A stretch of 64,000 nucleotides of DNA, taken from NCBI RefSeq assembly GCF_040144835.1, contig NZ_CP151632.1:3410001-3474000 (forward strand). The letters run 5' to 3'. Positions 34,303 to 43,153 of this stretch are shown piece by piece. The notes beneath the pieces were generated by a model. It did not search any database. It was not told where the DNA came from and worked only from the letters and a program-made list of their open reading frames with translations. The translations under genes were made by a program, and so were the position numbers. The DNA is from Microbacterium sp. LWS13-1.2. Lineage in GTDB: Bacteria; Actinomycetota; Actinomycetes; Actinomycetales; Microbacteriaceae. Position 1 is the stretch's first letter; every line of letters begins with the position of its first letter.

Positions 34303-34944
34303 ATGCCCGAGAGTCCCTTCGACCAGCGCCGGTACCAGGTCCGCCACGACTGGGGGGTCGCAGGTCTCCGGCGCCTCGTGCCCGCCGACGTCGTCGTGAT
34401 CGTCGACGTGCTGCGGTTCTCCACGACGGTGACGGATGCCGTCGCGCGCGGCGAGAGCGTGCCGCTCGACGCGTCCGCCCACGCGGTGTCGCTCAACGGC
34501 GCTGCCGTCGCCGAGGCCGCCACGGGGTCGGACGCCACGGTGCTGCTGGGGTGTCTCCGCAATGCGGCCGCCGTGGCGGGCGCCGTGCTCGACATCCAGC
34601 GCCGGCGCGCCGAGCGCACGAGCATCGCGGTGATCGCGGCCGGTGAGCTCGGCGGCCGCGAGCCGGACGCCCCGCTGCGCTTCGCCGTCGAGGACCAGCT
34701 CGGCGCCGGCGCGGTCGTCGACGCCCTCGGCGCCCTCGGCATCGACCACACGTCGCCGGAGTCCGCCGCCGCGTGCGAGGCGTTCCGCGGCCTGCGTGGT
34801 GCGGTGCGCCACCTGCTCACCGCGAGCGGCTCGGGTCAGGAGCTCCTCGATCGCGACGCGCGTGACGAGGTGCTCGACGCCGCGGCGGTGGATGCGGCAT
34901 CCGTCGTCCCGGTGCTGCGTGCCGGTTCGTTCGTCGCGTACTGA
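34303..34944 (+). CDS. 2-phosphosulfolactate phosphatase family protein (ComB)
   Basis: A 213-residue protein matching the ComB family: VVIVDVLRFSTTVTDAVARG (about 29-48), LLGCLRNAAAVA and the late AASGSGQELLDR region. ComB hydrolyses 2-phosphosulfolactate in coenzyme M synthesis; in actinobacteria the true substrate is unclear. The start has no Shine-Dalgarno but TACGCT (34291-34296) six bases before the ATG, so it is probably leaderless. Confidence 0.82.
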   Translation: MPESPFDQRRYQVRHDWGVAGLRRLVPADVVVIVDVLRFSTTVTDAVARGESVPLDASAHAVSLNGAAVAEAATGSDATVLLGCLRNAAAVAGAVLDIQRRRAERTSIAVIAAGELGGREPDAPLRFAVEDQLGAGAVVDALGALGIDHTSPESAAACEAFRGLRGAVRHLLTASGSGQELLDRDARDEVLDAAAVDAASVVPVLRAGSFVAY

Positions 34945-34982
34945 CGCCGACGCTGCGGCGCTGCGGCGCTGCGCGGGGTGCA

Positions 34983-35031
34983 GCGCGTTTCGTCTCTGCG
35001 TTTCGACTCGCAAGCTCGCTCAACGACCGGG
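34983..35031 (-). repeat. REP-like intergenic repeat, single copy
   Basis: One minus-strand copy of the CGGTCGTTGAGCGAGCTTGC variant with a duplicated GAAACGCAGAGACGAAACG tail. It lies in the 109-bp gap between convergent comB and sprT-like genes and is not inverted here. Confidence 0.85.
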
Positions 35032-35053
35032 GCCGTGGGCGCAGGGCGCGGTT

Positions 35054-35545
35054 TCAGTCCCGCGGGGTCAGCGCGGCCAGGCGCGTCGCGCGGGTGATCT
35101 CGCGCCGGGTCCAGGTGAAGGCGTGGCGCTCGTCGAAGTGCGGAGCGCACTTCGCGCACGATGTGGGCCTGGTCGCCTTGCGGTGCCGGTAGGCGACATG
35201 GCCGGCGGGGCACACGCCCACCCACGGAGCGAGCTCCGTCGCGGTCTCGCCCTGGTGGGTCGCGCCGCCGACGTAGCCGAGCTCGCGCGCGACCGCCTTC
35301 CATCGGGGCCCGTGTCCGGCACGGGGGCCCGCGAGCGCATGCGCCACCTCGTGCAGCAGCGTCTGGTGGTTGGTGTCGTCGTCGTAGCGCGCCGCGAGGT
35401 AGCGCGACACGCTGATGCGCTTGTGCGTGTAGTCGCAGAGACCGGCGCGCCGCTTGGCGTTGTCGAACGCGAAGCTCCACGAGGGGTCGAGGTGGGCGGC
35501 GATGAGGGCTTCGGCCCAGTGCCGCACGCGATGCAGTTCCGACAT
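35054..35545 (-). CDS. SprT-like zinc metalloprotease
   Basis: A 163-residue SprT-like protein. It has HQTLLHEVAHALAGPRAGHGPRW (HExxH plus the downstream His) and a C-terminal zinc-ribbon-like part (VGVCPAGH, SCAKCAPHFD). Family members, including SPRTN, relate to DNA-protein crosslink repair; the bacterial role is poorly known. The ATG at 35545 is preferred: TAGTCT (35558-35553) lies seven bases upstream, indicating a leaderless mRNA, and neither this nor the longer GTG start has a Shine-Dalgarno. Confidence 0.85.
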   Translation of the reverse strand: MSELHRVRHWAEALIAAHLDPSWSFAFDNAKRRAGLCDYTHKRISVSRYLAARYDDDTNHQTLLHEVAHALAGPRAGHGPRWKAVARELGYVGGATHQGETATELAPWVGVCPAGHVAYRHRKATRPTSCAKCAPHFDERHAFTWTRREITRATRLAALTPRD

Positions 35546-35595
35546 GGAGGCGAGACTAGAACATATCTCCGACACTCAGAGCGAGGGCATCCACC

Positions 35596-36123
35596 TCAGC
35601 TGGCGACGGATGCCGCGGCCCGGCGCCGGTCGGCGGCGTCGATCGCGAGGAGGGTGGACTCGAGCTGGTCCTCGGTGGCACCGGACTCCTGGCGGAGGAA
35701 AAGCGCGCGCTTGAAGTCCTTGCGGGCGGACTCGTAGTCCCCGGTGTCGAAGTGGACCTTGCCCCGATGCTGGTAGGCGAAGGCGCCGATGCTCGCCCAG
35801 CCCTGTCCCTCGGCCTCTCCCGCGCAGGTGGTGAGCTCCTGCTCGGCGGCGGCGTAGGCGCCCCGCGCCTGCAGCACGGTCGCGTGGAGGATGCGGGCCC
35901 GCAGGAGGTCCTTCCGGGTGCCCGCCATGCGCGCCACCCGCACGGACTGCTCCGAGATCACCAGGGCGTCCTCGGCGCGGTCGAGCACCTTGAGGAGCCA
36001 CACGCGCTCGAGGAGTGCCGGGAGGCTGCGCTGTTCGCCGATCTCTTCGAGCCGCTCCTTGCACTGGCTCGGATTCACCTGTTCGCGGAGAGTGTCGGGA
36101 TCGTACCCGCTGATGTAGCTCAC
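35596..36123 (-). CDS. TPR-repeat protein
   Basis: A 175-residue helical repeat protein. It contains at least three TPR-like units (about 30-60, 70-105, 110-145), for example YAAAEQELTTCAGEAEGQGW and YQHRGKVHFDTGDYESARKDFKRAL. TPRs mediate protein-protein contacts; no catalytic domain. The GTG at 36123 is chosen because GGGAG precedes it; no methionine start nearby fits. Partner unknown. Confidence 0.78.
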   Translation of the reverse strand: MSYISGYDPDTLREQVNPSQCKERLEEIGEQRSLPALLERVWLLKVLDRAEDALVISEQSVRVARMAGTRKDLLRARILHATVLQARGAYAAAEQELTTCAGEAEGQGWASIGAFAYQHRGKVHFDTGDYESARKDFKRALFLRQESGATEDQLESTLLAIDAADRRRAAASVAS

Positions 36124-36209
36124 GTCTGCTCCCTTCGCCGCGCCGGTGGCACAACCCAGTGTGCCTGCCGCTCCGATGCTCGCGGGCGTGCCACGCCGAG
36201 TCGTGGCGG

Positions 36210-37073
36210 TCAGCGGGTGAAGACGGATGCCGAGGGCTTCGGCGACGGCGTCGCGTCGGCGTCGGTGGCGACACGGGCACCGCGCGCGAACTCCTGGAGC
36301 TCGCGGCCCTCCGCCACCTTGGCGGGATGCGGACCGGCCGCCATGAGCCGGGGCAGCCACTCGGTGGGCAGCGGGGCCCGGGAGGCGGCGATCACGAGGT
36401 TGCCGAAGCGGCGGCCCTTGAGCGTCTGCACCTCCGCGAGCACGATGACGTGCTCGAGCACCGCCTGCACCGTGGCGACCTCCCGGCGCGCGAACGCGAG
36501 GCCGGCGCCGTCGGCGACGTTCACCAGCAGCACGCCGTCGGGGGCGAGGAAGCGAGATGCCTCCGTGAAGAACTCCACGGTGGTGAGGTGGGCCGGGGTC
36601 TGCGCCCCGGAGTACACGTCCGACACGACGAGGTCGGCGGCGCCGACGAGGCCCGCGGGCAGCCGTCCGAGCGCTTCGCGGGCGTCGCCGATCCGCACCC
36701 GGATCGAGGCGCCCCGGGGCAGCGGCAGGTTCTCGCGCACCAGGTCCCAGAGGGCGGGCTCCAGCTCGACGACCTGCTGCCGCGAGCCGGGCCGTGTCAC
36801 CTCGACATAACGGGGGATCGTGAGGGCCCCGGCGCCCAGGTGGATCGCGGTCAGCGGCTGCCCCGGCATCCGGAGCCGGTCGATCACGGCTCCCATGCGG
36901 GCGACGTACTCGAAGTGCAGGTGGGTCGGGTCGTCGAGGTCGACGTGCGACTGCGGCGTGCCGTCGACATCGAGCTCCCAGCCGCCGCCGAAGGGCGACC
37001 GCACCACGCGGGCGAGTGTGCCGTCGGAGAGGCGGACGGCCGGGACGGCGGCCTCTTCCCGTGCGCGTGCCAT
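36210..37073 (-). CDS. Spermidine-synthase-like methyltransferase-fold protein
   Basis: A 287-residue protein with the Rossmann-like fold of spermidine synthases. It has LTAIHLGAGALTIPRYV (motif I), a VVELEPALWD acidic strand end, IRVRIGDAREALGRL and LVVSDVYSGAQTP. The N-terminal part is shorter than in true SpeE, and polyamine-binding residues cannot be confirmed. Many actinobacterial homologues are of unknown substrate. GGAGG lies only one base from the ATG, which is unusually close. Confidence 0.8.
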   Translation of the reverse strand: MARAREEAAVPAVRLSDGTLARVVRSPFGGGWELDVDGTPQSHVDLDDPTHLHFEYVARMGAVIDRLRMPGQPLTAIHLGAGALTIPRYVEVTRPGSRQQVVELEPALWDLVRENLPLPRGASIRVRIGDAREALGRLPAGLVGAADLVVSDVYSGAQTPAHLTTVEFFTEASRFLAPDGVLLVNVADGAGLAFARREVATVQAVLEHVIVLAEVQTLKGRRFGNLVIAASRAPLPTEWLPRLMAAGPHPAKVAEGRELQEFARGARVATDADATPSPKPSASVFTR

Positions 37074-37330
37074 GCCTCCACGTTAGCCGCAGCGCGGCAC
37101 CGCACCGGGCGCCGTTGACACTTCTGCCCGCCATCCGTGCGGAGTCCTGCGCACAACGCTGAGATCACGGCATCCGTCGCCGCCGAAACCGAATCGAGAC
37201 ACAGGTGTAACCGACGAGGGTGCTGCGCCCGGGTAGCGTCGGAGCATCACACCCCGCTGAGGGCTTGCGCGCACCTCTGCTCCACGATGACGTGCAGCGG
37301 AGCCCACACGATATGGAAGGTGCACAGCAC

Positions 37331-38992
37331 ATGCTCCACACTGCGAGAAGGCGCTGGCTCGCCGGCGCTGCCGCGGTCGCCGTCGGCGCGATCGTCCTCA
37401 CCGCCTGCGCGAGTCAGCGCGACGACGGAGGCGGAGACGACGAGGCGAGCGGCGACGTCGACACGACCTTCGTGTTCGGCGCGTCAGGAGACCCCGCCAG
37501 CCTCGACCCCGCGTTCGCGAGCGACGGCGAGACGTTCCGCGTCGCGCGCCAGATGTTCGAGGGGCTCGTCGGCACGGTGCCCGGCACCGCCGACCCCGCC
37601 CCGCTGCTCGCCAAGAGCTGGGAGCAGCCGGACGACACGACCTACGTCTTCACCCTCGAGGAGGGCGTGACGTTCCACGACGGCACGGACTTCAACGCCG
37701 AGGCCGTCTGCTTCAACTTCGACCGCCAGAACGCCTTCACCGGTGTCGCGGCGTCGCAGAGCATGGCGTACTACTGGGGCGTCATCATGCGCGGCTTCGG
37801 TGCTGATTCCATCTACGACAGCTGCACGGCCGACAGCGAGACGCAGGCGACGATCACCTTGAAGCAGCCGTTCGCCGGGTTCATCCCCGCGCTGTCGCTG
37901 CCGTCGTTCTCGATCCAGAGCCCGACCGCTCTCGAGGAGTACGGCGCCGACGACGTGGGCGGCACCGAGGAGGCGCCGGTCCAGAGCGAGTACGGCCAGG
38001 AGCACCCGACCGGCACCGGTCCGTTCATGTTCGACTCGATCTCGCTCGGCGAGCAGACCGTCCTCACGGCCAACCCCGACTACTGGGGCGAGCAGGGCGT
38101 GGTCGAAGAGGTCATCTTCCGGGTCATCGGCGACACGACGGCTCGCCGTCAGGCGCTCGAGTCGGGCAGCATCGACGGCTACGACCTGGTCGCGCCCGCC
38201 GATCTCCAGTCGCTGGAGGATGCCGGGTTCTCGCTCGTGAACCGCGACCCGTTCAACGTGCTGTACCTCGGCATGAACCAGGCCGCTCCGGGCCTCTCCG
38301 ACCCGAAGGTGCGCCAGGCGATCGCTCACGCGATCGACAAGGACGCGCTCATCACGCAGGTGCTCCCCGAGGGCACCGTCGCGGCGAGCCAGTTCATGCC
38401 GGACGCCGTGATCGGCTGGAACGAGGACGTCACGCAGTACGACTACGACCCGGAGGCCGCGCAGGCGCTCCTGGCGGAGGCCGGCTACACGGAGGCGAAC
38501 CCGCTGACGATCACGTTCAACTACCCCGTGAACATCTCCCGGCCGTACATGCCCAACCCCGAGCAGATCTTCACCAACCTGCAGAGCCAGCTCGAGGCCG
38601 TGGGCATCGTGCTCAACCCCGTCACGAACGAGTGGGTCGAGTACCTCGACCTGATCCAGGGCGGTACGGACCACGGCATCCACCTGCTGGGCTGGACCGG
38701 CGACTACAACGACCCCGACAACTTCGTGGGAACGTTCTTCGGTCTGCCGACCAACGAGTGGGGCTTCGACAACGCGGAGCTGTTCCAGGCGCTCACCGAT
38801 GCCCGCGGTCTCGCGACCGAGGAGGAGCAGGAGGCCGCCTACGCCGCGATCAACGAGCAGATCATGGAGTTCCTGCCCGGCGTGCCGCTCGCGCACCCGG
38901 TGCCGACCCTCGCGTTCGACGCGCGTGTCACGTCCTACCCGGCCAGCCCGGTGCAGGACGAGGTGTACAACATGGTCGAGCTCAGCGAGTGA
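37331..38992 (+). CDS. Dipeptide/oligopeptide ABC transporter substrate-binding lipoprotein
   Basis: A 553-residue SBP_bac_5 family lipoprotein: signal peptide, lipobox LTAC with Cys26, and the typical LDPAFASDGETFRVARQMFEGL and LLAKSWEQPDDTTYVFTLEEGVTFHDG segments. It delivers peptides or similar solutes to the permeases downstream. The start could also be the ATG at 37313 (GGAG ten bases upstream). The 257-bp region before it has a TTGACA at 37115 but no matching -10. A strong hairpin follows the gene, so it is probably expressed above the permeases. Confidence 0.92.
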   Translation: MLHTARRRWLAGAAAVAVGAIVLTACASQRDDGGGDDEASGDVDTTFVFGASGDPASLDPAFASDGETFRVARQMFEGLVGTVPGTADPAPLLAKSWEQPDDTTYVFTLEEGVTFHDGTDFNAEAVCFNFDRQNAFTGVAASQSMAYYWGVIMRGFGADSIYDSCTADSETQATITLKQPFAGFIPALSLPSFSIQSPTALEEYGADDVGGTEEAPVQSEYGQEHPTGTGPFMFDSISLGEQTVLTANPDYWGEQGVVEEVIFRVIGDTTARRQALESGSIDGYDLVAPADLQSLEDAGFSLVNRDPFNVLYLGMNQAAPGLSDPKVRQAIAHAIDKDALITQVLPEGTVAASQFMPDAVIGWNEDVTQYDYDPEAAQALLAEAGYTEANPLTITFNYPVNISRPYMPNPEQIFTNLQSQLEAVGIVLNPVTNEWVEYLDLIQGGTDHGIHLLGWTGDYNDPDNFVGTFFGLPTNEWGFDNAELFQALTDARGLATEEEQEAAYAAINEQIMEFLPGVPLAHPVPTLAFDARVTSYPASPVQDEVYNMVELSE

Positions 38993-39002
38993 CGCCGTGA
39001 CC

Positions 39003-39040
39003 GGATGCCCCGTCCCGGCCGACGCCGGGACGGGGCATCC
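39003..39040 (+). terminator. Intercistronic hairpin after the binding-protein gene
   Basis: A perfect 17-bp GC-rich stem (39003-39019 with 39024-39040, loop CGAC) lies 10 bases after the binding-protein stop and 58 bases before the permease start. No T-run follows. It probably attenuates transcription or protects the upstream mRNA, a common way to make more binding protein than permease. Confidence 0.7.
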
Positions 39041-39097
39041 CGGTTCCCCTCGTCCGCTCGCCCGCGACCGCCGGTCGCCGTCCCCGGAGATTCCCAC

Positions 39098-40102
39098 GTG
39101 CTACGCACCATCGGCAGGCGCCTCCTCCTGCTCGTCCCGACCCTGTTCGGGTTGACCCTTCTGCTGTTCTTCTGGGTGCGCGCCCTGCCCGGCGGGCCTG
39201 CCGTCGCCCTCCTCGGCGAACGGGCCACGCCCGAACGCGTCGCCGAGATCAACGAGCTGTACGGCTTCAACGAGCCGCTGATCGCCCAGTACTTCACATG
39301 GCTCGGCCAGCTGCTGCAGGGCAACTTCGGCGTCTCGATCCAAACCCAGCGACCGGTGACGGAGGAGTTCCTCCGCCGGTTCCCCGCGACGCTCGAACTC
39401 ACCATGTTCGCGATCATCCTCGCGGTGGGCGTCGGCATCACGATCGGCTACTGGGCCGCGCGGAGGCAGGGGAAGCCGGCCGATCACTTCGCCGTCTTCG
39501 CCAGCCTCATCGGCATCACGATCCCGGTGTTCTTCCTCGGTGTGATCCTCAAGTGGATCTTCGCGGTGCAGTTGGGCTGGCTGCCGTCCGACGGCCGTCA
39601 GGATCCGCGACTGGATGCGACCCACTACACGAACTTCTACGTCCTCGACGGCATCATCACCGGGGAGTGGGATGCCGCGTGGGACGCGTTCCTGCACCTG
39701 ATCCTGCCGGGCATCGCCCTGGCGACCATCCCGCTCGCGATCATCACCCGCATCACCCGCGCCTCGGTGCTCGAGGTGCAGAACTCGGACTACGTCCGCA
39801 CCGGCATGGCGAAGGGCATCTCCCGCGGGACGATCCGCGGCCGGTTCATCCTGCGCAACTCGCTGCTGCCGGTCGTGACCACGATCGGCCTCCAGTTCGG
39901 CCTGCTGCTGTCGGGCGCGATCCTCACCGAGTCGGTGTTCGCGTACCCGGGCATCGGGTCGTTCCTGTACCGCGCGATCTTCAACCGCGACTACCCCGTG
40001 CTGCAGGGGTTCATCCTCTTCATCGCCGTCATCTACGCGCTCATCAACCTCGCGGTCGACGTGTCGTACAGCTTCATCGATCCGAGGGTGCGGGTGCAGT
40101 GA
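39098..40102 (+). CDS. Peptide ABC transporter permease (DppB type)
   Basis: A 334-residue permease with an N-terminal helix (LLLLVPTLFGLTLLLFFWVRAL) and five more helices. The EAA-type loop is at VLEVQNSDYVRTGMAKGISRGTIRGRFILRNSLLPV (about 226-261). This is the DppB/OppB arrangement with the PGGPAVALLGERA segment. The GTG at 39098 has GGAGA eight bases upstream. Next gene is its DppC partner, 43 bp downstream. Confidence 0.92.
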   Translation: MLRTIGRRLLLLVPTLFGLTLLLFFWVRALPGGPAVALLGERATPERVAEINELYGFNEPLIAQYFTWLGQLLQGNFGVSIQTQRPVTEEFLRRFPATLELTMFAIILAVGVGITIGYWAARRQGKPADHFAVFASLIGITIPVFFLGVILKWIFAVQLGWLPSDGRQDPRLDATHYTNFYVLDGIITGEWDAAWDAFLHLILPGIALATIPLAIITRITRASVLEVQNSDYVRTGMAKGISRGTIRGRFILRNSLLPVVTTIGLQFGLLLSGAILTESVFAYPGIGSFLYRAIFNRDYPVLQGFILFIAVIYALINLAVDVSYSFIDPRVRVQ

Positions 40103-40145
40103 TGACGCGCGCGCAGCTGATCAGAGACCACATCGGAGGTGCGGC

Positions 40146-41108
40146 ATGACGTCCGCGATGCTTCCCCCCGCCCCGAGCGGCGGACCCGTCGACGACACCG
40201 CCGTCGACGACAAGGAGCTGCTCGCCGCGAAGACCCGCGGCGGCGGTTTCTGGCGCGACGTCTTCCGGCGCCTGCGCCGCAACCCGAGCGCCTGGGTCGG
40301 CGCCGTCATCACCGCGATCTTCGTCCTCGTCGCGATCTTCGCGCCCTGGCTGGCTCCCTACGGCCCCGAGGAGCTGCCGGGTCAGCAGTACATCACCCCC
40401 GGTCACATCCCCGGTCCTGGCGAGATCGAGGGCTTCCCGCTCGGCCTCGACCGCTTCGGCGGCGACATGCTCTCCAAGCTCATCTGGGGTGCGCGGGCCT
40501 CGCTCGTCATCGGCATCGTGTCGACGCTGCTCGGCCTCGCCGGCGGCATGATCCTCGGACTCATCGCCGCCACCTTCGGCGGCTGGGTCGACACGCTCAT
40601 CATGCGCTTCGTCGACATCCTGCTGTCGGTGCCGTCGCTGCTGCTCGCGGTCTCGATCGCCGCGCTGATGGGGCAGACGCCGCTCGCGATCATGATCGCG
40701 ATCGGGGCGGCCCAGGTGCCCATCTTCGCGCGCCTGCTGCGGGCGTCGATGCTGCAGCAGAGATCGAGCGACTACGTGCTCTCGGCGGCGACCCTCGGTC
40801 TGGGTCGCGGCCGCATCACGATGAGCCACGTCCTGCCGAACGCTGTCGGACCCGTCATCGTGCAGGCGACGCTCACGCTCGCCACCGCGGTCATCGAAGC
40901 CGCCGGCCTGTCGTACCTCGGCCTCGGCGGCGGCGTGCCGCAGACCGCCGAGTGGGGCCGCATGCTCACCTACGCGCAGCTCGAGCTGGCAGTGAACCCC
41001 TGGATCGCGATCCTGCCCGGCATCTGCATCACGATCACCGCGCTCGGCTTCACGCTGCTCGGCGAGGCGCTGCGCGAGGCCATGGACCCGCGCACCCGCG
41101 CCCGCTGA
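40146..41108 (+). CDS. Peptide ABC transporter permease (DppC type)
   Basis: A 320-residue permease of the DppC/OppC class. It has an N-terminal cytoplasmic tail and helix (WVGAVITAIFVLVAIFAPWLAPYGP), the HIPGPGEIEGFPLGLDRFGGDMLSKLIWGARASL periplasmic entry (LGtDrlGrDvlSr-like) and the coupling loop around SDYVLSAATLGLGRGRITMSHVLPN. AGGTG precedes the ATG. Last plus-strand gene of the importer; the ATPases are encoded convergently. Confidence 0.92.
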   Translation: MTSAMLPPAPSGGPVDDTAVDDKELLAAKTRGGGFWRDVFRRLRRNPSAWVGAVITAIFVLVAIFAPWLAPYGPEELPGQQYITPGHIPGPGEIEGFPLGLDRFGGDMLSKLIWGARASLVIGIVSTLLGLAGGMILGLIAATFGGWVDTLIMRFVDILLSVPSLLLAVSIAALMGQTPLAIMIAIGAAQVPIFARLLRASMLQQRSSDYVLSAATLGLGRGRITMSHVLPNAVGPVIVQATLTLATAVIEAAGLSYLGLGGGVPQTAEWGRMLTYAQLELAVNPWIAILPGICITITALGFTLLGEALREAMDPRTRAR

Positions 41109-41136
41109 GTTCGCGTCGCCGCCGCGGCTCCACACC

Positions 41137-41205
41137 GCGAGACCCCAGTGGGTGGACGAGACCCTGGGGTTTCCCCACGGTCTCGTCCACCCACTGGGGT
41201 CTCGC
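41137..41205. terminator. 33-bp stem hairpin between convergent genes
   Basis: Arms 41137-41169 and 41173-41205 are complementary over 33 bases with one mismatch, closed by the loop TTT. It lies in the 173-bp gap between dppC-type and the dual ATPase genes. A two-way terminator or a small hairpin mobile or REP element would both explain it. Nothing else is seen in this gap. Confidence 0.75.
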
Positions 41206-41281
41206 CGAGGGAGGGCGGGGCGCGGGGGACGCCGGGCACCCGGGACGCGCCGGGCACGCGGCGCGCGGGGCCGGCGGGCGG

Positions 41282-43036
41282 TCAGACGGCGATGTCGAGC
41301 TCGTTGCCGGGGATCGAGGCGAGCAGGCGCCGCGTGTAGGGGTCGCGGGGGTTGGTGAAGATCTCCTCGGAGGATGCCGCCTCGACGAGACGTCCCTCCT
41401 TCATGACGCACACGTAGTCGCTGATGAGCCGCACGACGGCCAGGTCGTGCGAGATGAAGAGGTAGCTCAGCCCGTACTCGCGCTGCAGGTCGCGCAGGAG
41501 CGTCAGCACCTGATCCTGCACCAGCACGTCGAGCGCCGACACCGGCTCGTCGCACACGATGAGGTCGGGCGCGAGCGCGAGCGCCCGCGCGATCGCCACA
41601 CGCTGGCGCTGACCGCCCGACAGCTCGGACGGGTAGCGGCGCAGCATCGTCTGCGGAAGCGCGACGTCGTCGAGCAGCTGCCGCACGCGCGCGGCGCGTT
41701 CCTTGGAGGATCCGCGCTTGTAGAAGTCGAGCGGCTCGGAGATGATCCGCTCGATCGAGAACATCGGGTTCAGCGACGAGTACGGGTCCTGGAAGATCGG
41801 CTGCACGCGCTGGCGGAACTGCTTGAGGTCGCCGCCCTTGAGCTTCGCGACGTCCTGGCCGTCGAAGCGGATGGATCCGCTCGTCGGCTCGAACACGCGC
41901 AGCACCATGCGCGCCGTGGTCGTCTTGCCCGACCCCGACTCGCCGACGATCGCCACGGTCTCTCCCCGCGGGATGGCGAACGACACGTCCTGCACTGCGG
42001 CGAACGGCTCCTTGGAGCCCCGGACGCTGTAGATCTTGGTGAGTCCCTCGACCTCGATGATGTAGTCCGGGGCGGGAGACGCTGCGGCGTCGGCCGGGCC
42101 GGCTTCGACAGCGCGATCCGCTGCGGTCGCCGCATCCGTCGCCTCCTCGACGGGGGCGATGTCGGGCTCGGGGCTCGCGGGCACGCTCGCGCGGAACACG
42201 TCGGGCCGCAGCCGCACCGCGGCGACCGAGGGGGCGGCCTTCACGAGCGCCTGCGTGTACGGGTGCTGCGGGTCCTCGAGGATCTGCCGCGCCGGGCCCT
42301 GCTCGACGATGCGTCCGCGGTTCATCACGACCACGCGTGCGGCGCGCTCGGCGGCGAGGCCCAGGTCGTGCGTGATGAGCATGACCGACGTGCCGCGTTC
42401 GCTCGTCATGCGGTCGAGCTGATCGAGGATCGTCTTCTGCACGGTGACGTCGAGGGCGCTCGTGGGCTCGTCGGCGATGAGCAGCTTCGGGTCGCACGCG
42501 AGGCCGATCGCGATGAGCGCGCGCTGGCGCATGCCGCCCGAGAACTCGTGCGGGTACTGCTTGGCGCGCTCAGCGGCGTCGGGCAGGCCCGCCGCGGCCA
42601 GCGTCTCGACCACCTTGCGGTCGACATCCCGGCGGGTGGCGAGGCCGTGCGCGAGGAGCGTCTCGGCGATCTGGCTGCCGATCTTCGCCACCGGGTTGAG
42701 GTTCGACATCGGGTCCTGCGGCACGAGCCCGATCGAGCCGCCGCGGATCGTGCGCATGACGCCCTCGGAGGCGCCGACGAGGTCTTCGCCCTCGAACATG
42801 ATGCTGCCCCGGGTGACCTTGCCGTTGCCGGGCAGCAGCCCGATGACCGCCATCGCGGTGGTCGACTTGCCCGAGCCCGACTCGCCGACGATCGCGAGCG
42901 TCTCACCGGCCGCGAGGTCGAGATCGATGCCTTCGACGGCGTGCACCGGGCCGTCGATGGTCTGGAACTCGACGGCGACGTCGCGGACCTGGAGCAGCGG
43001 CGCCCCGGCCGCGACACGTTCAGTGGATCGGGCCAT
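41282..43036 (-). CDS. Fused dual ATP-binding protein of peptide ABC importer (DppD-DppF type)
   Basis: A 584-residue protein with two complete ABC ATPase domains joined by an Ala/Glu-rich linker (about 305-345). Domain 1 has GESGSGKST (51-59), FSGGMRQR and LLIADEPTSALD. Domain 2 has GESGSGKTTT, FQDPYSSLNPMFS, LSGGQRQR and LIVCDEPVSALD, each with the oligopeptide-transporter C-terminal tail (HPYTQALVKAAP and DPYTRRLLASIP). It replaces separate DppD and DppF and powers the importer encoded convergently. ATG at 43036 preferred; an ATG at 43045 is possible. Confidence 0.92.
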   Translation of the reverse strand: MARSTERVAAGAPLLQVRDVAVEFQTIDGPVHAVEGIDLDLAAGETLAIVGESGSGKSTTAMAVIGLLPGNGKVTRGSIMFEGEDLVGASEGVMRTIRGGSIGLVPQDPMSNLNPVAKIGSQIAETLLAHGLATRRDVDRKVVETLAAAGLPDAAERAKQYPHEFSGGMRQRALIAIGLACDPKLLIADEPTSALDVTVQKTILDQLDRMTSERGTSVMLITHDLGLAAERAARVVVMNRGRIVEQGPARQILEDPQHPYTQALVKAAPSVAAVRLRPDVFRASVPASPEPDIAPVEEATDAATAADRAVEAGPADAAASPAPDYIIEVEGLTKIYSVRGSKEPFAAVQDVSFAIPRGETVAIVGESGSGKTTTARMVLRVFEPTSGSIRFDGQDVAKLKGGDLKQFRQRVQPIFQDPYSSLNPMFSIERIISEPLDFYKRGSSKERAARVRQLLDDVALPQTMLRRYPSELSGGQRQRVAIARALALAPDLIVCDEPVSALDVLVQDQVLTLLRDLQREYGLSYLFISHDLAVVRLISDYVCVMKEGRLVEAASSEEIFTNPRDPYTRRLLASIPGNELDIAV

Positions 43037-43089
43037 GCGCTCCATCCTGCCTGGCGGAGTCGTCTCGCGCATCGATGCGCGGTCAGCCT

Positions 43090-43103
43090 TTACGGATCCG
43101 TAA
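43090..43103. promoter_or_regulatory. Palindromic operator candidate
   Basis: A perfect 14-bp palindrome TTACGGATCCGTAA lies in the divergent region between the dual ATPase and pxpA genes, the right place for a regulator controlling both. No regulator gene is adjacent. Confidence 0.45.
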
Positions 43104-43153
43104 CGCGGGGGCCCGCCGGGCCGGCGGCAGTCTTGCCGCAGTACCGTGGTGCC

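Noticed and set aside
37115..37120. Perfect TTGACA upstream of the peptide binding-protein gene
   Set aside because: No acceptable -10 hexamer lies 16-18 bases downstream.
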